From contig CAZYLK010000089.1 of NCBI GenBank assembly GCA_964648365.1, positions 1-24,068 of the forward strand: a stretch of DNA of 24,068 nucleotides, in the 5' to 3' direction. How positions within the stretch are numbered: position 1 is the stretch's first letter; each line of letters starts with the position of its first letter. The DNA comes from SURF-32 sp964648365 (GTDB lineage: Bacteria > Planctomycetota > Phycisphaerae > UBA1845). Shown here in pieces: positions 7,609-13,241 of this stretch. The position numbers were made by a program, and so were the translations under genes. The notes under the pieces were generated by a model. It was not told the DNA's origin. It was given only the letters and a program-made list of their open reading frames with translations, and did no database searches.

Positions 7609-9147
7609 CTATCCCGGCGCCTTCACCGGCAGCCGCACCGTAAACGTCGCTCCCTCGCCCGGCGTGCTGTCCACGCCGATGCTGCCGCCGAGGAAGTGCG
7701 TCAGCTCGCGCGTGATCGCCAGCCCCAGCCCGGTACCCTCGAACTCGCGCGTCTTCGATGCATCGAGCTGGTGGAACTTTTCAAAAATCAGCGAGAACTT
7801 CTCTGGTTCTATCCCCGGGCCGGTGTCGCGCACCGAAAGATTGACGTAACCCTCGCCGTCCGCGGCCGCTTCCACGCAGACCCTGCCGTCGGCCGGCGTG
7901 AACTTCACGGCGTTGCTGAGAAGATTATAGAGAATCTGCTTGAGTTTGCCCGCGTCGCTGTCCATTTGCGGCAGGTCGCCTGTGACGCTCAGGCTCAGGT
8001 CGAGGCTTTTCTTGTCCGCCTGCGGGCGAATGAAATCGACGGAGTCCCGACAAACATCGGCCGGCGAGAAGACCGAGCGGTGCAACTGCATCCGTCCGGC
8101 CTCTATCTTGGCCAGGTCCAGCAGGTCGTTGATGATTTCCAGCAGCGCTCGCCCGCTGACCAGGATGTTGCCCGCGTAGCGGCGCCCGCGCCTGGCATCC
8201 GGCTGCTCAGAATCCCAAAGGTCACGACTGAGTTCGGCAAACCCGATGATCGACGCCAGCGGTGTCCGCAGCTCGTGGCTGACGTTGGCGAGAAACTCGC
8301 TCTTGAGGCGATTGGCTTCGTACAGCGCGACGTTTTTCTCACCCAGTTCCCCCAGCCGCACGTCCAGCGACCGATTCACGTTGTAGAGGTGGGTGAGCAT
8401 GTCGTCGAACGCCTGACCCAACTGTTCGAATTCGTCTCCGGTATGAAGGTCCGCGCGGACGGTCAGATCGCCCTCCGTCACCTGCTCCGCCACCTGGCGC
8501 AGCGCGTTGACGGGCAGCAGCACCAGCCGCTGGATCACGAGGTAGAAGATCAGCGCCGCCACCGCCACCCCGGCCGCGCCGCTGAGTCCGGTGACGACCA
8601 GAATCCACACGCGCTGCGCCCGCAGATCCGCCGGCACGGCCAGCGCGACGTCGACGACGCCCAGAAGTTCGCCCGGACGCGTTTCCGAAGGGGCAGTCGC
8701 CCGTGCCCGCACCGCCATCGCGAGGCGGAACGTATCGCCGTCGCCTTTCAGATCGGGGAACGTCGTCTCGGTCGGATGGGAACGCAGGTAGGTGACCGCG
8801 TCGTGCAGAAACCCCTGCCCCGACTCGGACTTCATCGCCTCGATCTGGGCCACCGTCAGCAGCCGGGGCACGTCGCAATCCAGTCCCAGCCCCGTCTGGT
8901 AGAGCGGCCAGCGCTCGGCGAGTTGCACCTGAGGCGCCTGCCAGTCCGTGCCGCCGACGTTGAGCAGGTAGTCGAAGCCCACCTGGGCCACGCGCGACGC
9001 CTGCAGACGCAGGGCGTTGTCGTTCTGCGCCCGCATCATCACCGTGGGAAAGACCAGCGTGACCGCGATCACCACCACCACGGCGCAGCCGAACAGCAGC
9101 GTCATGCGACGGGAGAGCGACGCTTTCCACCGATGGGGGCGGGTCAT
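7609..9147 (-). CDS. Membrane sensor histidine kinase, orphan
   Basis: The 512-aa kinase has TM1 at about 15-37, an extracytoplasmic sensor of about 140 residues (resembling the DUF3365/Tll0287-like haem-sensor type in length and layout, though no CxxCH is present), and TM2 at about 180-205. A HAMP linker (to about 257) and a short coiled coil lead to the HisKA domain with phospho-acceptor His291 (ANVSHELRTPL). The ATPase domain has an N box (LYNLLSNAVKF, Asn408/Asn412), a G1 box (DTGPGIE, 441-447), an F box (FEKFHQLD) and a G2 box (GTGLGLAI, 471-478). All catalytic motifs are intact. No response regulator lies beside it in the window, so its partner is unknown. The CtlX gene is downstream on the same strand, after a 268-bp repeat-containing gap, so co-regulation is uncertain. 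Confidence 0.93.
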   Translation of the reverse strand: MTRPHRWKASLSRRMTLLFGCAVVVVIAVTLVFPTVMMRAQNDNALRLQASRVAQVGFDYLLNVGGTDWQAPQVQLAERWPLYQTGLGLDCDVPRLLTVAQIEAMKSESGQGFLHDAVTYLRSHPTETTFPDLKGDGDTFRLAMAVRARATAPSETRPGELLGVVDVALAVPADLRAQRVWILVVTGLSGAAGVAVAALIFYLVIQRLVLLPVNALRQVAEQVTEGDLTVRADLHTGDEFEQLGQAFDDMLTHLYNVNRSLDVRLGELGEKNVALYEANRLKSEFLANVSHELRTPLASIIGFAELSRDLWDSEQPDARRGRRYAGNILVSGRALLEIINDLLDLAKIEAGRMQLHRSVFSPADVCRDSVDFIRPQADKKSLDLSLSVTGDLPQMDSDAGKLKQILYNLLSNAVKFTPADGRVCVEAAADGEGYVNLSVRDTGPGIEPEKFSLIFEKFHQLDASKTREFEGTGLGLAITRELTHFLGGSIGVDSTPGEGATFTVRLPVKAPG

Positions 9148-9343
9148 GGATCGGCGCCTCGGCGGGGTCGTTCGGGGGGCGGACCGGCCTCCCCGGGAGC
9201 GACTGCACCGCTCGGACCCGATTTGTGGTATGTTCCGGCTGGTGGAGCGTCAAGGCTGGATCGCGTGGGCGACCGGCGCCGGGCGTTCCGGGAGATTGGT
9301 CACCGCACCGGCCGCCCGGCCGGGCTGAGTCTGGAGGTCATCC

Positions 9344-9547
9344 GTGCGCATCAAGGTTTTCTGTGCCCCCGGGAACCATCGCGACGATTTCATCGCCGTC
9401 GAGGAACAGGTCAACTCTTGGCTCGCCAGCGAGCAGCCCAACGACGTGCGGATCAACGCGGCCGTCAATGAGATGGGTCGTGACGCGGCGCAGGGGAACT
9501 TCATGCTGACGATCGTCGTTCAATACGAGCCTCGGACCGGACACTGA
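9344..9547 (+). CDS. Small conserved-looking protein, unknown function
   Basis: This is a 67-aa protein (MRIKVFCAPGNHRDDFIAVE...). It starts at GTG 9344, with a strong Shine-Dalgarno GGAGGT at 9333-9338, 5-6 nt upstream. The pattern is an opening beta-strand, an acidic/amphipathic helix with 'EEQVNSWLASEQP', then strands ending in FMLTIVVQYEP. I recall similar small proteins of about 65 aa in planctomycetes and acidobacteria, but know of no function. There is no signal peptide or membrane segment. It is transcribed divergently from the histidine kinase and lies upstream of the aldehyde dehydrogenase, separated from it by hairpin repeats. Confidence 0.75.
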   Translation: MRIKVFCAPGNHRDDFIAVEEQVNSWLASEQPNDVRINAAVNEMGRDAAQGNFMLTIVVQYEPRTGH

Positions 9548-9627
9548 CGGTTGGCGGATGCACCGCCCGCGGCCGATCCAGTTGGTGTGGACGGTTTGGG
9601 TGGGTCGGGACCGCGTATCAGGGGCGC

Positions 9628-9680
9628 CCACGGCCTGGAAGGCCTTGCCACGACCCACGGCCTGGGAGGCCGTGCCACGA
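9628..9680. repeat. Tandem palindromic repeats upstream of aldehyde dehydrogenase
   Basis: There are two copies, offset by 27 bp (9628-9653 and 9655-9680), of CCACGGCCTGG-AGGCC-TGCCACGA type. The second forms a perfect 8-bp stem (CACGGCCT / AGGCCGTG) with a 3-nt loop. It ends 28 bp before the ATG at 9709, so the hairpin would lie in the mRNA leader. A related hairpin is at 19577-19600. Confidence 0.75.
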
Positions 9681-9708
9681 CGGGAGGCGGCGCAACGACG
9701 GATCAATC

Positions 9709-11160
9709 ATGAAGACGATCCTCAACTACATCCAGGGCGAACTGACACCACCCGCGTCAGGTCGATATCTCGACAACGACGACCCGTCGACGGGCAAGGT
9801 CTATTCTCAGTGCCCCGACAGCGATGCCGCGGACATTGAGCGGGCGGTCTCGGCGGCGGAGGCGGCCTTCCCGACATGGGCCGGTACGCCGGTCGAGAAG
9901 CGCGCCCGCCTGCTGATGAAGATCGCCGACCTGATCGATGCTAATGCGGATCGGCTGGCAGAGGCGGAGTGCATCGACAACGGCAAGCCGATCACGCTGG
10001 CCCGCAAGGTGGACATCCCGCGCGCGGCGTACAACTTCCGCTTCTTCGCCGGCGCCATCCAGCACGCTTCGTCCGAAGCCCACATGACCGACGGCCTGGC
10101 GCTGAACTACACGCAGCGCCGCCCGCGCGGCGTGGCCGGGCTGATCTCGCCGTGGAACCTGCCGCTCTACCTGCTGACGTGGAAGGTCGCGCCGGCGCTG
10201 GCGACCGGCAACACGGCCGTGGCCAAGCCGTCCGAGGTCACGCCGATGACGGCGTTCCTGCTGTCCGAGTTGTGCATCGAGGCGGGCCTGCCGCCGGGCG
10301 TGCTCAACATCGTGCATGGCCGCGGTGCGGAAGCGGGGGCCGCGCTGGTCGCCCACCCGCGGGTGCCGACGATCTCGTTTACCGGCGGCACGGTGACCGG
10401 CGCGGGCATCGCGTCGACGTGCGCCCCGATGTTCAAGCGGCTCTCGCTGGAACTGGGCGGCAAAAACCCGAACGTCATCTTCGCCGACGCCGACATGGAT
10501 CAGGCGCTGGCCGTATCGCTGCGCAGCTCGTTTCTCAACCAGGGGCAGATCTGCCTGTGCGGCTCGCGCATCCTGGTCGAACGGCCGGCCTTCGAGACCT
10601 TCGTCGGACGCCTGGTGGAGGGCGCCTCCAAGCTCGCGGCCGGCGATCCGCTCGACGCGGCCACGGAACACGGCGCGATGGTGTCGCGGCCGCACATGGA
10701 AAAGGTGCTGCGTTGCATCGACCTGGCCCGCGAGGAAGGCGGCGAGGTTCTGTGCGGCGGCGGTCGAACCCGGCCAGCGGCCGACCGGTGCGCCGAGGGG
10801 TATTTCATTGCCCCGACAGTGATCACCGGCCTGGGCGCGTCCTGCCGCACCAACCAGGAAGAAATCTTCGGCCCGGTCGTGACGGTCGCACCCTTCGACA
10901 AGGAAGACGAGGCCGTCGCCAGCGCCAACGACACCCGCTACGGCCTGTCGGCGACCGTGTGGACGCGCGACCTGGCGCGGGCGCACCGTGTGGCCGGGGC
11001 CATTCAGTCGGGCACGGTCTGGGTCAACTGCTGGCTGCTTCGCGACCTGCGCGTCCCCTTCGGCGGCATGAAGCAAAGCGGCATGGGCCGCGAAGGCGGT
11101 GAGGACTCGATGCACTTCTTCACCGAGCCGAAAAACGTGTGTATTGGGATGAGGGAGTGA
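9709..11160 (+). CDS. nbaE: Probable 2-aminomuconic 6-semialdehyde dehydrogenase
   Basis: This is a 483-aa NAD-dependent aldehyde dehydrogenase with catalytic Cys282 (NQGQICLCGSR), general base Glu248 (LSLELGGKNPN), oxyanion Asn150 (SPWNLP) and an intact cofactor-binding region. The C-terminal NCWLLRDLRVPFGGMKQSGMGREGG-type segment (positions about 457-477) resembles the hydroxymuconic/aminomuconic semialdehyde dehydrogenase group (ALDH8). The next gene encodes a probable 2-aminomuconate deaminase, the following enzyme of the pathway, so I favour oxidation of 2-aminomuconate semialdehyde to 2-aminomuconate. The role would be in kynurenine-route tryptophan or 2-aminophenol degradation. A 2-hydroxymuconic or other semialdehyde is an alternative substrate. 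No upstream pathway genes are in the window. The stop codon (TGA, 11158-11160) is inside a GGGAGTGA repeat unit, so the last residues (MRE) may be repeat-derived. Confidence 0.82.
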   Translation: MKTILNYIQGELTPPASGRYLDNDDPSTGKVYSQCPDSDAADIERAVSAAEAAFPTWAGTPVEKRARLLMKIADLIDANADRLAEAECIDNGKPITLARKVDIPRAAYNFRFFAGAIQHASSEAHMTDGLALNYTQRRPRGVAGLISPWNLPLYLLTWKVAPALATGNTAVAKPSEVTPMTAFLLSELCIEAGLPPGVLNIVHGRGAEAGAALVAHPRVPTISFTGGTVTGAGIASTCAPMFKRLSLELGGKNPNVIFADADMDQALAVSLRSSFLNQGQICLCGSRILVERPAFETFVGRLVEGASKLAAGDPLDAATEHGAMVSRPHMEKVLRCIDLAREEGGEVLCGGGRTRPAADRCAEGYFIAPTVITGLGASCRTNQEEIFGPVVTVAPFDKEDEAVASANDTRYGLSATVWTRDLARAHRVAGAIQSGTVWVNCWLLRDLRVPFGGMKQSGMGREGGEDSMHFFTEPKNVCIGMRE

Positions 11161-11216
11161 GGGAAGAAGGGAGTAAGGGAGTGAGGGAGTAAGGGAGTAA
11201 GGGAGTAAGGGAAAAA
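11153..11216 (+). repeat. Octamer array overlapping a stop codon
   Basis: Eight 8-bp units run in phase: GGGAGTGA (11153, containing the stop codon of the dehydrogenase), a GGGAAGAA variant, then GTAA, GTGA, GTAA, GTAA and GTAA versions, and a degenerate last unit GGGAAAAA. The core order matches the array at 1507-1546. Confidence 0.9.
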
Positions 11217-11238
11217 CAGACTCCCACTCGGTTTTTTT
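11203..11238 (+). terminator. Terminator using an octamer unit as 5' arm
   Basis: GAGT-aa-GGGA (11203-11212), the last octamer unit, pairs with TCCCACTC (11222-11229) over 8 bp with an AA bulge and a 9-nt loop. GG and then seven T (11232-11238) follow. It lies 43 bp after the dehydrogenase stop and would separate it from the deaminase gene. Confidence 0.6.
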
Positions 11239-11299
11239 GTCAAACAACGGCGATTGCCAGATGGTCGTCAACGAGCTGTTGAACGCACAAGAGTCAAGA

Positions 11300-11463
11300 A
11301 CCCCAAGCGCCTCGGAAGCCCAGGCGATCTGATGCTCCGCGGTTGCGCACTTGATTGAAGGTGCAGGAGGCGATTGCCCCGCAGGGGCGAAACATATCAG
11401 CCCAGGGCAACGCCCTGGGTAAGCATGCCGCCCCGAACGAGAGCCCTGAAAGGGCGACACAAT
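11300..11463. repeat. Dispersed-type repeat with three palindromes
   Basis: Three successive palindromes are GCCCCGCAGGGGC (11376-11388), CCCAGGGCAACGCCCTGGG (11401-11419) and GCCCTGAAAGGGC (11443-11455), followed by GACACAA. The lead-in from about 11300 (CAGGCGATCTGATGC, then TTGATTGAAGGTGC) seems part of the same unit. I recall very similar sequences repeated many times in planctomycete and related genomes. It is a single copy in this window. The boundaries are approximate. Confidence 0.7.
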
Positions 11464-11551
11464 GCGCTTCCCGGCATACGGTGACTCTCGGCTTCCCGCA
11501 CTCCGAACCCACACACTCGCGTACGTCGTTTTTTTTCCGGCGAGACCCACC

Positions 11552-12031
11552 ATGAACAGCGAACCCGCTCAAGGCGTCATCTTCAGCGAAAAGGCCCCGG
11601 AACCCGTCGGGCCCTACCCCCATGCCCGGCGTGTCGGGAACCTGCTATTCCTGTCCGGCGTCGGCCCGCGGAAGCGCGGCAGCCGCGAGATCCCCGGCGT
11701 TACGCTCGATGCATCCGGCCACGTGATCGACCACGACATCGAAGCCCAATGCCACTCCGTCTTCGCCAACGTTCGATCCGTGCTGGAGGCGGCCGGCTCG
11801 TCGTGGGAGCGGATCGTCGACGTCACCGTCTTCCTGACCGACATGAAGCGGGATTTCGCTGCGTTCAACCGCATCTACGGCGACTACTTCAAGGTCAACC
11901 CCCCCGCCCGCACCACGCTCGAAGTCACCGCCCTGCCGACGCCGATCGCGATCGAGCTGAAGGTGATCGCGACGGTGGAAAAGGTGTCAGGATGGTGTCA
12001 GGATGATTCTTGCGGTACTGTCAGACACTGA
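11552..12031 (+). CDS. nbaF: Probable 2-aminomuconate deaminase (RidA/YjgF family)
   Basis: This is a 159-aa RidA-fold protein. Segments GPYPHARRVGNLLFLSGVGPR, IPGVTLDASGHVIDHDIEAQ and FLTDMKRDFAAFNRIYGDYF match the 2-aminomuconate deaminase branch (NbaF/AmnD) far better than generic RidA, especially the 'IPGVTLD' insertion. The reaction expected is hydrolytic deamination of 2-aminomuconate to 4-oxalocrotonate. The preceding dehydrogenase would make its substrate. The frame is open upstream to 11462, but the true start is the ATG at 11552, just before the conserved domain. No strong Shine-Dalgarno is visible. The family usually ends near VIATVEKV. Here a 14-residue tail (SGWCQDDSCGTVRH) and the stop codon are encoded by an inverted-repeat element, so the original C-terminus was probably altered by its insertion. 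Confidence 0.85.
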   Translation: MNSEPAQGVIFSEKAPEPVGPYPHARRVGNLLFLSGVGPRKRGSREIPGVTLDASGHVIDHDIEAQCHSVFANVRSVLEAAGSSWERIVDVTVFLTDMKRDFAAFNRIYGDYFKVNPPARTTLEVTALPTPIAIELKVIATVEKVSGWCQDDSCGTVRH

Positions 12032-12101
12032 TTGGCCGTGACACTGCGCCAGAGTTTGAAACGATGGACGACCGGTTCAGCGGAAAAATCATCCTGACAC
12101 C
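11983..12101. mobile_element. MITE-like inverted-repeat element
   Basis: GGTGTCAGGATGATT (11994-12008) has a perfect 15-bp inverted partner at 12087-12101. The left end also carries a tandem duplication of GGTGTCAGGAT (11983-11993 and 11994-12004). The element is about 108-119 bp and has no gene of its own. GGTGTCAGGA-type ends are, as I recall, common in dispersed elements of planctomycetes and are sometimes linked to REP-associated tyrosine transposases. No such transposase is in the window. Confidence 0.65.
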
Positions 12102-12111
12102 GTTTCCCGCC

Positions 12112-13110
12112 ATGTTCATGGCAACGCTGCACGTGGCCTGGACGGTGAGCGTGGCGTACACCGCCGTCGGCGCACTGTTTGTGCGGGCGGTGTGGGGGCT
12201 GGAGACCGTGGTTCCCCATGTCGCGGTGCTTGTCCTGGCCGCCTCGTCGCGGCCGTCGACCCGGCACGATGACGTTGGCGTGGTTCACGCCGCGGGCACC
12301 GTTGGCGCCGCCGTCGCACTACTGGTCGCAACGTCGTACCGGCTCATCGACTCTCCTTACAACCAGCCCGTTGTTCTCGCATTGTGGTTCTGGAGTGCGG
12401 GGTCCATTTGCGCCGGGTACGCCGTCGGCTATGGCACGGCGAGAATCATGCTGCGCGGCGGCCGCAGCGATATTGCGTCCGAAGCCTCGCGTCCCACGCG
12501 CCGGACTCCGTGGACGGACCGGGCGTCGCTGATTGGTTGGCTGGGCGTGGCGGTGTTCTTCGTGCCGGTCTGGCAGTTCGGCTCCCGCACCCACCTCGAA
12601 TCGAGCCGCCCTCTTCCCTCCGCCTTCCCTCAGGTGGACCTTCGCAGCGCAGGCCGACTCGGACTCGACGCCTCGACCGTGTGGTATTCGCACGGGGGAA
12701 ACCGGCGCTTCATGCCCCAGGCGGAGCGCTCGGTGCGGGTTCTCGGATGCGGGTACTACACGGCGCAGTACGCCAAAGGACCCGGCTACATCCACGTCTA
12801 TGTCCATCTCTGGGTGTTCTTGTTTGCGTCGTTCAGTCTCGCGCTGGTCGCGTCCGCCGTGAGGCTCGCGGCTTACCGCCGCGAACTGCGGCGCCACGCC
12901 GGTGAACGATGCGTTCACTGCAACTATCTCATGGCGGGTTGCGTATCCTGGGTATGCCCCGAATGTGGTTCGGACTCCTGGTACAGGCCGCACGTCCCGG
13001 CCGAGATTCGACTCGGTCGGGCGATTCGACGGTCGGCTGTGACCATCGTGCTCGCGGCGGCCGTCATCGGCGTGATCCCCGTGGCAAACTGCATGCTCAG
13101 GCGCCCGTAG
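12112..13110 (+). CDS. Polytopic membrane protein with zinc ribbon
   Basis: The 332-aa protein has about six hydrophobic segments (near residues 8-25, 32-45, 60-75, 87-108, 140-153 and 232-252) and a last one at 308-326. A cytoplasmic-looking zinc ribbon sits between the last two: Cys267-x2-Cys270 ... Cys282-x2-Cys285 (CVHCNYLMAG, then CPECGS). This is the CxxCGYxLxG...CPECG type frequent in planctomycete membrane proteins. The loop of about 75 residues between membrane segments 5 and 6 is probably exported. No enzymatic motif is recognised. The frame is open from 12010, overlapping the deaminase gene, but that part is the inverted-repeat element. The ATG at 12112 is the first one beyond it. 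ATG 12064 and 12118 are alternatives, and none has a clear Shine-Dalgarno. Confidence 0.7.
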   Translation: MFMATLHVAWTVSVAYTAVGALFVRAVWGLETVVPHVAVLVLAASSRPSTRHDDVGVVHAAGTVGAAVALLVATSYRLIDSPYNQPVVLALWFWSAGSICAGYAVGYGTARIMLRGGRSDIASEASRPTRRTPWTDRASLIGWLGVAVFFVPVWQFGSRTHLESSRPLPSAFPQVDLRSAGRLGLDASTVWYSHGGNRRFMPQAERSVRVLGCGYYTAQYAKGPGYIHVYVHLWVFLFASFSLALVASAVRLAAYRRELRRHAGERCVHCNYLMAGCVSWVCPECGSDSWYRPHVPAEIRLGRAIRRSAVTIVLAAAVIGVIPVANCMLRRP

Positions 13111-13168
13111 TGGTTGCCATGATCGTCACCGGGCGACACGACAGGCGCACAGGACAGCCCAAAGAAAG

Positions 13169-13199
13169 GCACCCGACCGGCGGTAGACCGATCGGGTGC
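13169..13199 (-). terminator. Hairpin terminator of the S8 protease gene
   Basis: GCACCCGA pairs perfectly with TCGGGTGC (8 bp). After one mismatch there is an inner CGG/CCG stem and a 7-nt loop. On the minus strand the stem is followed by CTTTCTTT. It lies 43 bp beyond the protease stop at 13242, in the gap between convergent genes. Confidence 0.7.
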
Positions 13200-13241
13200 G
13201 TACTCAATGTGGAATCAAGGCGGCCGCGAACTCGCCCGCGC

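Larger units (their letters stand above)
11161..11551. other. Repeat-rich gap between pathway genes
   Basis: This 391-bp gap contains the octamer array, a terminator-like hairpin, and a longer repeat with three palindromes. I see no gene in it. Short open frames here translate the repeats. Confidence 0.75.

Noticed and set aside
9206..9234. Promoter TATGTT upstream of the small GTG-start gene
   Set aside because: The -10 match is partial, no -35 hexamer is visible at the right distance, and the distance to the start is over 100 bp.
7354..9471. 705-codon plus-strand open frame
   Set aside because: It is antisense to the histidine kinase, which has every kinase motif. It starts in heptamer repeats.
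9757..11553. Minus-strand open frame of 598 codons opposite the aldehyde dehydrogenase
   Set aside because: It is a shadow of a well-supported enzyme gene. Its N-terminal part translates the octamer repeats and the three-palindrome repeat.
11355..11623. Short open frames around the three-palindrome repeat
   Set aside because: They translate a dispersed non-coding repeat. Peptides of this kind are known to me as spurious predictions.
13200..13230. Plus-strand terminator for the zinc-ribbon gene
   Set aside because: The hairpin at 13169-13199 is followed by a T-run only on the minus strand. On the plus strand the next bases (GTACTCAATG) contain no T-run.
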